Shown: positions 6,898 to 15,096 of the stretch, piece after piece
Position numbering within the stretch: the first letter of the stretch is position 1
Layout: every line of letters starts with the position of its first letter
From: Methanobacterium sp.
GTDB taxonomy: Archaea; Methanobacteriota; Methanobacteria; Methanobacteriales; Methanobacteriaceae
NCBI GenBank assembly: GCA_003151535.1
Contig: PLXT01000063.1
Span: 7,112 to 24,484 of the forward strand
DNA length: 17,373 nucleotides
Reading direction: 5' to 3'
Position numbers and translations under genes: made by a program
The notes under the pieces: model-generated
The model's database searches: none
What the model was told of the DNA's origin: nothing
What the model saw: only the letters and a program-made list of their open reading frames with translations

Positions 6898-9800
6898 TTA
6901 TGTTGTGATGTATGTTGTTTGTGCGTTGTTGTTGTAGTTGATGTCGCTTTCTGTTTGTGCTGTTATTTTGGCTGTGTTTATTATGGTTCCTGTTCCGGTT
7001 ATTTGTACTGTTATGTTTAGTGTTTTGGTGTCTCCACTGTTTATAGTTCCTATATTCCATATTCCTGCGCCTGTTCCGGTGGTGTTGGGATTGTAGTATC
7101 CTCCTGATGTGTCGGAATCCCATTTTACTGTTGATGGTAGTATGTCGGTTATTTGGACTCCTGTTGCGTTGCTGGGTCCGTTGTTTTTCACTGTTATGGT
7201 GTATACTGCGTATGTTTTATTATTTTGTGTGTATGTTGTGTATGATTGGTTTACTTGTGTATCGGCTGATGGTGGACTTTCTATGGGACATGTGATGTTT
7301 TGGTCGTTAGTGCGATTGCTGTCGGTTTGGTCGACGTTTGTTAGGTTTGCTATGGTGGTTAGGTCTGCTGTTCCATTACCTACTTCATTTACTCTTAGGG
7401 TTACATATGTCATTACTGATCCACCTTGAGGCATGTATCCAATATTCCAGGTTAGAATACCCCATTGGTTTACAGCATCATAGTTATATATGATTGTTCC
7501 TACATCTCCACTTGTGCTGCTACCAACATATTGGAAGCCTTTGGGTATGATGTATTGTGAAATAACACCAGTTGCTTCATCTTTTGAACTTGAATTAACC
7601 ACATTCCACATAAACACAGGTGTATTACCCATAACATACTTATACAAATATTTTTTATCTGTATCTAGATAGTACCATGGGGTGTTAAACACTCCAATAT
7701 TCACTGTTTTTTTGTATGTTCCTGAGATTGTGATGTATGTTGTTTGTGCGTTGTTGTTGTAGTTGATGTCGCTTTCTGTTTGTGCTGTTCTTTTTGCCGT
7801 GTTTATTATGGTTCCTGTTCCGGTTATTTGTACTGTTATGTTTAGTGTTTTGGTGTCTCCACTTGTGATATTTCCTATATTCCATATGTTATTATTGTAT
7901 AATCCTCCTGATGTATCTGAAACCCATTTTACTGTTGATGGTAGTATGTCGGTTATTTGGACTCCTGTTGCGTTGCTGGGTCCGTTGTTTTTCACTGTTA
8001 TGGTGTATACTGCGTATGTTTTGTTGTTTTGTGTGTATGTTGTGTATGTTTGGTTTACTTGTGTATCAGCTGATGGGGGAACTTCTATAGGGCATGTAAT
8101 GTTTTGGTCGTTAGTGCGATTGCTGTCGGTTTGGTCGACGTGTGTTAGGTTTGCTATGGTGGTTAGGTCTGCTGTTCCATTACCTACTTCATTTACTCTT
8201 AGGGTTACATATGTCATTACTGATCCGCCTTGAGGCATGTATCCGATATTCCAGGTTAGAATACCCCATTGGTTTACAGCATCATAGTTATATGTGATTG
8301 TTCCTACATCTCCACTTGTGCTGCTGCCAACATATTGGAAGCCTTTGGGTATGATGTATTGTGAAATAACACCAGTTGCTTCATCTTTTGAACTTGAATT
8401 AACCACATTCCACATAAACACAGGTGTATTACCCATAACATACTTATACAAATATTTTTGAGTACTTTGGAGATAGTACCATGGAGTGTTAAATACGCCT
8501 ATATTTACACTGGGTACGTAAACTCCATATGTAGTTGTTTCAGGTGCATTAGGGTCATATTCTGTTTGATTTATTTTAGTAGCATTATTGTAGAATGTTT
8601 TTTGGACAGTTCCATTTCCAGTAATATTCAAAGTTGCAGTTGCCAGGTATGTTAGGCTTGGTATTGTCCATACGCCATTACTGTAACTAGTTCCAAGTGA
8701 AGGTGTAACAGTTACATTTGTTAGTCCTGTTGGAATTAAATCTTTAATATTTATGTTTGTAGCTGTATCTGGTCCGTTGTTAGTAGCGGTCACTATGAAA
8801 GTTACAATATTACCTGAATAGTTTCCAGTTTGGCTTAATGCTACGTTTGCTTGTTTGACGTATATTGTGCTGTTTGGTATTGTGACTGTTGATGGGTATT
8901 CTGTCCATGTTGCTGTTGCGGTGTTGGTTGTGGTTGTTCCGGCCATGCTGGCTGGTATATTGTTTTTTGTGAATGTTAGTGTTGCTGTTGCTCCGTTTGC
9001 GAGGCTGTTTATTGTCCATGTGGTTCCATCGTAGGTTCCAGCTGTTGGATTGGTGGCTGTGAATCCGTTTGGTATTAAATCTTTAATTTTTATATTTGTG
9101 GCTGCGTCTGGTCCGTTGTTAGTTGCGGTTATTGTGAATGTTCCTGTGTCACCTACGTTTACTGGTGTTGTTCCAGTGTTGGTGATGGTAAGTCCGGCTT
9201 GGTTGACGTGTATTGTACTGTTTGGTATTGTGACTGTTGATGGGTATTCGGTCCATGTTGCTGTTGCGGTGTTGGTTGTGGTTGTTCCGGCCATTGAGGC
9301 TGGTATGTTTGTTTTTGTGAATGTTAGTGTTGCTGTTGCGCCGCTAGTGAGGCTGTTTATTGTCCATATGCCTGTTGCAGCGTTGTAAGTCCCGACTGTT
9401 GGTGTTCCGAAAGTAAATCCAGTTGGTGTTGGGTCGTTTATTTGTATGTTGTTTGCTGCGTTTGGTCCATTGTTAATTGCTGTAACTGTGAATGTGCCTG
9501 TTTGGCCGACGTTTACTGGTGTTGTTCCTGTGTTGGTGATAGCTATACTAGCCATTTTGTTTACATTTATTGTGCTGTCTGGTATTGTTACTTTGCTTGG
9601 GTATTCGGTCCATGTTGCGGTTGCATGGTTGGTTATTGTTGTTCCAGCCATTCCTGTTGTTATCGGCCCTGTGAATGTTAGTGTTGCTGTTCCACTACTT
9701 GCGAGGCTGTTTATTGTCCATATGCCTGTTGTGGAATTGTAGATTCCTGCGGTTGCTGAATAAGTGAATCCTGTTGGTAGTGGATCATTTATTTGTATGT

Positions 9801-11541
9801 TATTTGCGGTGTCTGGTCCGTTATTAGTTGCGGTTATTGTGAATTTTCCAGTATCTCCAACGTTTACAGGTGTTGTTCCAGTATTAGAGATAGTTAATAC
9901 AGCATCATTAACGTATGAACTGGCAGTGCTAGTCGGTGATTGTGAGTTATATTGATCTTGTCCGGTCTCTGTTGCAGTGTTTATGATATTTGTTCCAGCC
10001 ATAGCTGCTGTAGCAATGCCATTAATGGTTAAAGTAGCTGATGAACCAGATGTAAGGCTTGAAATTACCCATTGACCATTATAATATGTTCCAGCTGAGG
10101 GTGTAGCTGTAAATCCAGAAGGCAATACATCATTTATTACTATGCCTGTTGCAGTGTTCGGCCCATTATTCGTGGCGGTAACTGTATAAGTTATTTTATT
10201 TCCCACATTAACAGGTGAATTCACTGTTTGGCTTAATGCAACATTAGCTGTAACATCAGAATTTATAATAGAAATGTCTGAGACAATTTGAGGTAAAATA
10301 TTTTCTGCTACTAGATTTTGTCTTGGATCTAATGGATTATCATATAATAGATTACCATAATTACCACTAACAGATGCAGTAACGGTAACACTAGTACTAG
10401 AAGGAATATTTGATAATGTAACTATTACTTGTCCATTTGAATTGGTTACTCCTGTAGTGGAGCTAAGTTTTCCACCAGTAGTTTGGAAGTTTACTGTTGC
10501 GCCACTTAAAGGATTTCCTTTATTGTCAAGGACTGTGGCTGTTATGGTAGCTGGTTGTCCATTTGCAATTCTTGTTATTTTAGGTGATAAATTGATGGTT
10601 GAAGGATAAACCATTGAGTGGGAACTAGCGTAGCTTGCAATTGCTAAAGCTTCGGTTCTTATAGCAGTACCACCAGAAGAATCAAGAGCATCGTTAGGTG
10701 CTGTTAAAAAATGATAATATGCACTAGAATTACTTGGGTTGTAATTGGGATATTGTACTGTGGTTAATGCCCATATAGCTGACTGTATAGCAGCACCCAT
10801 TTGATTTGAAGTTAAGCCAGAGCCTGGTGAAGCGGGACTGTAATGGTTTATAACGTAATTTACTGCACCCCAATCTATTTGGCTTGATAAATTTCCTGCA
10901 GTTCCGGGTAAAGGCCCATTTACTAACAATTTATCATTCGCGTATATCATAGTGTATATATCTATACAGTAGGATGTGTAGGTGGTTGAAGTGCCATCTA
11001 CTGCTGTAATTATCTCTCCTGCAAAATTATAGTTACCATAATGGGTGATATATATATTACTTCCAGATCCATAATTTCCATTCCACCATGCTTGTTTTGG
11101 TGTTAGTGTTGAGTTGGATGTACCATAATAATTAGGGTCACCGGGATTCGTACCGAGTTTTACATTTACAGTATTTGTTACTGCATTGCATCCAAGATAG
11201 CTTGTGGTAATCTTAAATTGTGTATCTGTACTGTAAAAGTTTACAGAATAATATCCCTTCGCATCTGTAGTTGTAATAGCTAAAGTTCTACCGCTATTTG
11301 AATTTACGGTAACAGTAGCGTTAGATAAATTTCGAATAGCTCCATATTCATTTATCGTTACTGTTCCGTTTATTATTGGATCTCCTTTTGAAACTGTTTT
11401 TTTAACGTTTGAATTTGTTTGTAATGTTGAAAGTGTTGAACTATTGTTATGAGAAGTGATCGTTGTATTCTGTTGTGGTGTGGCTGCTGAGGCTGTTCCA
11501 CATATAGTGATTATAAATGCAAATGCTAAAACAAACAGCAA
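6898..11541 (-). CDS. Giant secreted adhesin-like protein with thioester-type domain and DUF11 repeats
   Basis: From the TTG at 11541 the frame runs 1547 codons. Domains in order, numbered from that TTG: signal peptide core LFVLAFAFIITICGTASA (2-19); a carboxypeptidase-regulatory-like beta domain (about 55-130); a thioester-type domain (about 140-310) with SYCIDI (Cys192) and AIQSAIWALT (Gln253), the Cys and Gln that form an internal thioester in TQXA-type adhesins; an invasin-like Ig domain (about 317-392); five DUF11 repeats of ~117 residues; then two almost identical ~265-residue repeats, each starting VNIGVFNTPWYYL and ending in another DUF11-like unit. There is no C-terminal membrane segment or sorting signal. 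The likely role is binding of surfaces or other cells, inferred from the family. The TTG start leaves the signal peptide without its basic front; the start probably lies at ATA 11562 (see findings). The gene sits on the opposite strand inside the lasso cluster. Confidence 0.85.
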   Translation of the reverse strand: MLFVLAFAFIITICGTASAATPQQNTTITSHNNSSTLSTLQTNSNVKKTVSKGDPIINGTVTINEYGAIRNLSNATVTVNSNSGRTLAITTTDAKGYYSVNFYSTDTQFKITTSYLGCNAVTNTVNVKLGTNPGDPNYYGTSNSTLTPKQAWWNGNYGSGSNIYITHYGNYNFAGEIITAVDGTSTTYTSYCIDIYTMIYANDKLLVNGPLPGTAGNLSSQIDWGAVNYVINHYSPASPGSGLTSNQMGAAIQSAIWALTTVQYPNYNPSNSSAYYHFLTAPNDALDSSGGTAIRTEALAIASYASSHSMVYPSTINLSPKITRIANGQPATITATVLDNKGNPLSGATVNFQTTGGKLSSTTGVTNSNGQVIVTLSNIPSSTSVTVTASVSGNYGNLLYDNPLDPRQNLVAENILPQIVSDISIINSDVTANVALSQTVNSPVNVGNKITYTVTATNNGPNTATGIVINDVLPSGFTATPSAGTYYNGQWVISSLTSGSSATLTINGIATAAMAGTNIINTATETGQDQYNSQSPTSTASSYVNDAVLTISNTGTTPVNVGDTGKFTITATNNGPDTANNIQINDPLPTGFTYSATAGIYNSTTGIWTINSLASSGTATLTFTGPITTGMAGTTITNHATATWTEYPSKVTIPDSTINVNKMASIAITNTGTTPVNVGQTGTFTVTAINNGPNAANNIQINDPTPTGFTFGTPTVGTYNAATGIWTINSLTSGATATLTFTKTNIPASMAGTTTTNTATATWTEYPSTVTIPNSTIHVNQAGLTITNTGTTPVNVGDTGTFTITATNNGPDAATNIKIKDLIPNGFTATNPTAGTYDGTTWTINSLANGATATLTFTKNNIPASMAGTTTTNTATATWTEYPSTVTIPNSTIYVKQANVALSQTGNYSGNIVTFIVTATNNGPDTATNINIKDLIPTGLTNVTVTPSLGTSYSNGVWTIPSLTYLATATLNITGNGTVQKTFYNNATKINQTEYDPNAPETTTYGVYVPSVNIGVFNTPWYYLQSTQKYLYKYVMGNTPVFMWNVVNSSSKDEATGVISQYIIPKGFQYVGSSTSGDVGTITYNYDAVNQWGILTWNIGYMPQGGSVMTYVTLRVNEVGNGTADLTTIANLTHVDQTDSNRTNDQNITCPIEVPPSADTQVNQTYTTYTQNNKTYAVYTITVKNNGPSNATGVQITDILPSTVKWVSDTSGGLYNNNIWNIGNITSGDTKTLNITVQITGTGTIINTAKRTAQTESDINYNNNAQTTYITISGTYKKTVNIGVFNTPWYYLDTDKKYLYKYVMGNTPVFMWNVVNSSSKDEATGVISQYIIPKGFQYVGSSTSGDVGTIIYNYDAVNQWGILTWNIGYMPQGGSVMTYVTLRVNEVGNGTADLTTIANLTNVDQTDSNRTNDQNITCPIESPPSADTQVNQSYTTYTQNNKTYAVYTITVKNNGPSNATGVQITDILPSTVKWDSDTSGGYYNPNTTGTGAGIWNIGTINSGDTKTLNITVQITGTGTIINTAKITAQTESDINYNNNAQTTYITT
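6904..8510 (-). repeat. Two near-identical ~800-bp coding repeats at the adhesin C-terminus
   Basis: Copy 1 (7729-8510) and copy 2 (6904-7707) are offset by 804 bases at the VNIGVFNTPW end and 825 bases at the other end. The difference is a 21-base addition in copy 2 (YYNPNTTGTGAGIW against LYNNNIW in copy 1). Long stretches, for example 7380-7650 against 8180-8455, differ at only a few bases by eye. This indicates a recent duplication or continuing gene conversion. Confidence 0.85.
8515..10245 (-). repeat. Five tandem DUF11 repeats in the adhesin
   Basis: Each unit has the pattern VNVG-x-TGTFTITATNNGP ... TWTINSL ... TATATWTEYP. Units begin near 10240, 9895, 9555, 9200 and 8850 on the minus strand. 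The middle units are very alike in DNA: matching points recur at 8863, 9211 and 9568, giving periods of 348 and 357 bases. The first and last units are more diverged. The plus strand here is unusually rich in G and T because the coding strand is full of ACA, ACC and AAC codons. Confidence 0.8.
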
Positions 11542-11561
11542 TAATTGTTTATATTTTTTTA

Positions 11562-11574
11562 TTTTTTTCCCTCC
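11562..11574 (-). promoter_or_regulatory. Strong Shine-Dalgarno site followed by ATA in the adhesin frame
   Basis: On the minus strand GGAGGG (11574-11569) is followed by six A and then ATA at 11562-11560. This ATA is in frame with the adhesin and exactly where an ATG would be expected. From ATA the protein would begin with I/M-KKYKQLLLFVLAFAF, a complete signal peptide with a basic front. Between ATA and the upstream in-frame stop (TAA, 11589-11587) there is no ATG, GTG or TTG. The annotated-style TTG at 11541 is 27 bases from the GGAGGG, which is too far. Confidence 0.6.
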
Positions 11575-11643
11575 AGTTTTATTTTTTTAATCATATTTTT
11601 TAACCAAAAATTTTGTCATAAAAATAATCATATGATTCTCAAA

Positions 11644-11676
11644 TTAATCACATAAAATATACATAATGGTGATTAA
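11644..11676. promoter_or_regulatory. Inverted repeat around a TATA-like element in the adhesin promoter region
   Basis: TTAATCAC (11644-11651) and GTGATTAA (11669-11676) are perfect 8-bp arms. They enclose an AT-rich 17-base stretch whose minus strand reads CATTATGTATATTTTAT, a TATA-like element. A third GTGATTA lies at 11710-11716. A second TATA candidate (CTTTATATTT, minus strand) overlaps the right arm near 11675-11684. This may be an operator for the adhesin gene. The remainder of the 11563-11840 gap is AT-rich with no gene. Confidence 0.35.
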
Positions 11677-11792
11677 ATATAAAGTTTTCTTTTCTTTTCT
11701 TTATTCTACGTGATTATCATCACAAAATCAGAAATTATCATATTATTGTATGGGGAAATTAATTTTAATCTTGTAGCAAATAAACTTAAAAT

Positions 11793-11801
11793 GTATATTA
11801 A
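11793..11801 (+). promoter_or_regulatory. TATA box candidate for the B1-B2 operon
   Basis: GTATATTAA lies about 44 bases before the B1 ATG. It would give a start near 11822 and a leader of about 19 bases. There is no clear Shine-Dalgarno sequence before the ATG. This is a pattern match only. Confidence 0.3.
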
Positions 11802-11840
11802 ATAATAAGTTTAAATTAACCTACTATATTATTAAAGAAT

Positions 11841-12134
11841 ATGAAAAATATGACAAAAATATTAATAAATTCAACAGTGGTAATGGCAGATGATGTGGTT
11901 TCATGTGATCTTGATGGTGAAGCAGCTATTTTAAACCTTAAGGATGGAGTTTATTATGGATTAGATCCGGTTGGGGCTAAAATTTGGAACTTAATTCAAA
12001 AGCCGATGGTATTAAATGATGTTGTCGAAATAATCTGGGATGAATATGATGTTGATATTAACCGATGTAAGGATGATATATTTGAATTAGTAGAAGAACT
12101 TCTAAATAATGGGCTGGTTAAGGTTAATGAGTAA
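11841..12134 (+). CDS. PqqD-like lasso leader-recognition protein (B1)
   Basis: This 97-aa protein has the PqqD/RiPP recognition element pattern: a beta-hairpin with DLDGEAAILNLKDGVYYGLDPVGAKIWNLI (about 24-53), followed by helices of the winged-helix type (VVEIIWDEYDV ... DIFELVEELLNNGLV). PqqD-like B1 proteins hold the precursor leader by an added beta-strand and hand it to the B2 peptidase. The Tyr-Pro-Leu motif in the leader of A is the segment such proteins bind in studied systems. B1 and B2 are separate proteins here, as in Gram-positive lasso systems, not fused as in McjB. The reading frame overlaps that of B2 by 8 bases, so the two are translationally coupled. Confidence 0.88.
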   Translation: MKNMTKILINSTVVMADDVVSCDLDGEAAILNLKDGVYYGLDPVGAKIWNLIQKPMVLNDVVEIIWDEYDVDINRCKDDIFELVEELLNNGLVKVNE

Positions 12135-12537
12135 AATAAATACTTTTTTTAAACTTTCATCATATAGGAAAAGTTTGTTTATTAAGAGCTTGATTTTGAT
12201 AATTTTCATTCGTTTGTCTCTTTCTTTGTTATCATTTTCAAGGGTTCAAAATATTTCAAAGAGATTTTCAAGACCAATTAACGATCAAAAAGAGACAATA
12301 ACCATTAAAGATATCGTATGGTCAGTACAATCAGTATCGGCATATGTTCCTAGAGCAACATGCCTCACCCAAGCAATTACTGCCCAAATATTATTATCTC
12401 GGCATAATCAACCATCAAAACTTAAAATTGGTGTCATGAAAGATGAAGAATTTGAAGCGCATGCATGGTTAGAAATTGATGATAAAATCGTATTAGGTGA
12501 AACTGGAAATAAGTATATACCAATATTAGAGTCATAA
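12127..12537 (+). CDS. Lasso leader peptidase (B2), transglutaminase-like
   Basis: From ATG 12127 the product is 136 aa. A hydrophobic N-terminal part (about 16-38) precedes the conserved block YVPRATCLTQAITAQILL, with catalytic Cys79, and EAHAWLEIDDKI, with His112. The spacing of Cys and His (33) is close to that in McjB of microcin J25. The third catalytic residue is one of the acidic residues after His112 (Asp118, Asp119 or Glu125); I cannot assign it. The expected reaction is cleavage of the leader after Lys24 of the precursor, guided by Thr23. ATG 12109 would add six residues (MGWLRL); I prefer 12127 because family members start just before the KL-S/R motif and because it gives the usual short overlap with B1. 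Confidence 0.87.
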   Translation: MSKINTFFKLSSYRKSLFIKSLILIIFIRLSLSLLSFSRVQNISKRFSRPINDQKETITIKDIVWSVQSVSAYVPRATCLTQAITAQILLSRHNQPSKLKIGVMKDEEFEAHAWLEIDDKIVLGETGNKYIPILES

Positions 12538-12626
12538 TAGTGGAATATAAATTCTATTTAGATAAGATCAAAAATTATACAATTACTTTAACTTCATACA
12601 GATTGTAAGGTATATTCTGATAGATT

Positions 12627-12670
12627 AATATTTTTAAATTTTGATTATTAATAACCTCAGTGATAGTGAG
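12627..12670 (+). promoter_or_regulatory. Possible separate promoter of the exporter gene
   Basis: In the 138-base gap after B2, TAATATTTTTAAATT (from 12627) is a TATA-like element about 42 bases before the exporter ATG. GTGATAGTGAG (12661-12671) could serve as ribosome binding site. The spacing agrees with a start near 12660. Read-through from B1-B2 is equally possible. Confidence 0.3.
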
Positions 12671-12675
12671 TTTTT

Positions 12676-14508
12676 ATGGTGGGAAAAATTATCATTAATT
12701 TTAAAAAAAGTTTTTTAGGCCATTACACAAAAAACCTTATACAATTAATGCCTCAAAAAATAGCCATTTCATTGTTCCTAATGGTCTTGATAAGTCTTCT
12801 TCAAGGAATTAGTTTACTATTATTAGTACCACTCTTACAATTAGTTGGTTTGAATGTTAGTCAAGGATCTATTGGCCAGATTGCTGGAATTGTATCTGAA
12901 TTTTTCGCCACAATAAATGTACAACCTACTTTATTGGCAGTTTTGATTATTTATGTGCTAGTAATTAGTTTCATTGCTATATTATCTAGATTGCAGACTC
13001 TCAGAACTTCTGATATTCAGTATCAATTCGCAGCTCAATTGCGTAAACGTCTCTACAAGGCTATTACTAATTCAAATTGGCTTTTTTTCACAAAGATGAA
13101 ATCCTCAAACTTTGCCCATGCCCTTACCAATGAGATAGAAAGAATTAGCATGGGAACTGGACAATTTTTAACCTTTTTAGCTAGCATAATGATTTTAATT
13201 GTCTATATAATTTTCGCCCTGAAAATTGCAGGCATAGGCACGGGTATAATATTCCTTGTAGGAGTTATCATTCTATTAGTGCTACGGAGAAGAGCTGTAA
13301 AATCTAGATATAGTGGTGAGGAAATCACTACTACCACAAGAGACCTATACTCTTCCATAATGCAACACATGGACGGTATGAAAACCATCAAAAGTTTCGG
13401 TATGCAAGAAGAAAATATTAACATTTTTTCCAATCAAACTAACAATGTAGCATATAATTACCTTGATGCCATCAAGAGTTATGCAGATGTTAAATTATTA
13501 TTTGATATAGGAACTGTAATTGTACTTGCCATCATGGTACTGTTTTTAATAGAAGTAATTAAATTACCAACTGCAAGTCTATTCTTACTAATCTACTTAT
13601 TTGTAGTGATGATCCCACAATTTTCAACTATACAACGCAGCTACCAATACTTCATAAATAGCTTACCCGCATTTGATAATGTGATACATCTTGAAAAACA
13701 ATGCCAGGAGAATACAGATCTACTGAAGAATAAAGAGTGTACAATACTATTAAACAAGGCTATACGTCTTGAAAATGTTTCTTTCTCTTATATGGAGGAA
13801 GAACACTTTTTAATGAAAGAATTGAATCTCCAGATTCCTGTAGGAAAAACCATAGCAATTGTTGGACCATCAGGTGCAGGCAAAAGTACAGTAGCAGATC
13901 TAATAATGGGTCTTATCCAACCTTATGAAGGAAAAGTAACAGTTGATGGCGTTCCCATTACTAAATGTAGTATTGGTTCATGGAGAAGTCAAATTGGATA
14001 TGTATCCCAAGAAACCTTCCTATTCAACGAATCTATAAAATTTAACCTACTACTATCCCAACCAAAAGCCAATGAAAAAGATCTTATCAAAGCATTAAAA
14101 CTAGCATCTGCACATGAATTTGTCACCAAACTTCCTCACGGCCTAAATACATTTATAGGAGATCGTGGCGTAAAATTATCTGGCGGGGAAAGACAACGCA
14201 TAGCATTAGCACGTGCACTATTAAGAAAACCTTCATTACTAATATTAGATGAAGCAACCAGCAACTTAGATTCAAAAAATGAAAAAAAGATATTAAAATC
14301 CATTGATGAACTTCACGGAGAAATAACCATATTACTCATAGCACACAGACTATCCACAATAAAAAATGCAGATTACATCTATTTAATAGATAACGGACAA
14401 ATTTTAGAATCAGGAACATGGGACGAACTACTAAAAAAAGAAAAAGGACAATTTAAGGATATTTGTGACGCCCAAGGCGTAAACAAATTAATTTGGAAAA
14501 AGGAATAG
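12676..14508 (+). CDS. ABC exporter of the lasso peptide (D)
   Basis: This 610-aa half-transporter has the membrane and ATPase domains fused. Membrane segments lie at roughly 29-52, 80-104, 157-205 and 275-320. The ATPase domain has Walker A GPSGAGKST (397-405), the signature LSGGE (501-505), Walker B LLILDEAT (521-528) and the H-loop AHRLSTI (from 556). The length is usual for the family. It has no N-terminal C39 peptidase domain, which fits a system where B2 removes the leader. It probably works as a homodimer, exporting the mature lasso peptide and giving self-protection, as McjD does. This role is inferred from position in the cluster; the sequence alone shows only a type I ABC exporter. 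Confidence 0.87.
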   Translation: MVGKIIINFKKSFLGHYTKNLIQLMPQKIAISLFLMVLISLLQGISLLLLVPLLQLVGLNVSQGSIGQIAGIVSEFFATINVQPTLLAVLIIYVLVISFIAILSRLQTLRTSDIQYQFAAQLRKRLYKAITNSNWLFFTKMKSSNFAHALTNEIERISMGTGQFLTFLASIMILIVYIIFALKIAGIGTGIIFLVGVIILLVLRRRAVKSRYSGEEITTTTRDLYSSIMQHMDGMKTIKSFGMQEENINIFSNQTNNVAYNYLDAIKSYADVKLLFDIGTVIVLAIMVLFLIEVIKLPTASLFLLIYLFVVMIPQFSTIQRSYQYFINSLPAFDNVIHLEKQCQENTDLLKNKECTILLNKAIRLENVSFSYMEEEHFLMKELNLQIPVGKTIAIVGPSGAGKSTVADLIMGLIQPYEGKVTVDGVPITKCSIGSWRSQIGYVSQETFLFNESIKFNLLLSQPKANEKDLIKALKLASAHEFVTKLPHGLNTFIGDRGVKLSGGERQRIALARALLRKPSLLILDEATSNLDSKNEKKILKSIDELHGEITILLIAHRLSTIKNADYIYLIDNGQILESGTWDELLKKEKGQFKDICDAQGVNKLIWKKE

Positions 14509-14536
14509 AAAATAACTACTTCTTGTTAAAACATAT

Positions 14537-14962
14537 TTATGAAAGAGTTCCCGTTGCATAAACAACTTTCACATCATATCTTACTATATTATTGTTAGGG
14601 TCTGGAAAATCCATATAAAATTCAGAAACACCTTTAGCAGGTATTGTAGTCGGATTTAAATATGCACTGTCATTTGTTGCAACCACATTACCATTTACAT
14701 CATATGCAGTTGCATTGACTTTTACATTAAAAGCGTCATATGAATTATTATTCTCTAAATAACCATCTATATAATAATATTCACTTCCATTATCACTATC
14801 ATTATAAGTAGCTGCTGTAGTATTATTTGATATTAATATTGAATTAATTGAAACTGATTTTTCTCCGAATGTACCGTTGGTTGCTGATTTTGTTGTACAG
14901 CCAGATATTCCAACAATAAACGTTAATAAAATTAAAATCATTACTATAGATTTTTTAACCAT
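14537..14962 (-). CDS. Small lipoprotein with FxLYD-like domain
   Basis: This 141-aa protein begins with a lipoprotein signal peptide: MVKKSIVMILILLTFIVG then ISGC, with Cys22 as the expected lipidated residue. The mature part contains a single beta-sandwich domain resembling FxLYD (YIDGYLENNNSYDAFNVKVNAT ... DVNGNVVATNDS ... IPAKGVSEFYMDF). Such domains are common in surface lipoproteins of methanogens and Gram-positives and have no defined activity. A GGTGA ribosome binding site precedes the ATG by 6 bases. It is convergent with the exporter gene (28 bases apart) and divergent from the nucleotidyltransferase. Being between lasso genes it might protect against or capture the peptide, but nothing in the sequence shows this. 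Confidence 0.8.
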   Translation of the reverse strand: MVKKSIVMILILLTFIVGISGCTTKSATNGTFGEKSVSINSILISNNTTAATYNDSDNGSEYYYIDGYLENNNSYDAFNVKVNATAYDVNGNVVATNDSAYLNPTTIPAKGVSEFYMDFPDPNNNIVRYDVKVVYATGTLS

Positions 14963-15096
14963 TATAATTCACCATTTATAAATCTTTGAGATTTAATTTA
15001 AAATTTTCTTTAACTAATTTATCAAAGAACTAACTAGATAATAAGTGTTTCATAATAATTAGTTATTAATCAAATAATTTTTTGGAAGTGAATATA

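Noticed and set aside
6869..7123. Minus-strand frame rich in Asn, Arg and His (also at 7685-7885 and 8810-9019)
   Set aside because: These are shifted frames of the same adhesin repeats and their composition is an artefact of ACA/AAC codon runs.
7109..9742. Several plus-strand open frames of 60-156 codons (for example 7109-7429, 7763-8233, 9050-9388, 9446-9742)
   Set aside because: They are antisense to the repetitive adhesin and recur with its repeats. Their Val/Cys/Leu-rich products reflect the complement of Thr/Asn codons. None has a ribosome binding site or family resemblance.
8515..10245. CRISPR array or other short spaced repeat
   Set aside because: The repeats are ~350 bases long, in frame, and encode DUF11 domains. 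No short repeat-spacer pattern exists in the window.
13203..13433. Minus-strand 76-codon frame inside the exporter gene
   Set aside because: It is a shadow of the ABC transporter membrane domain.
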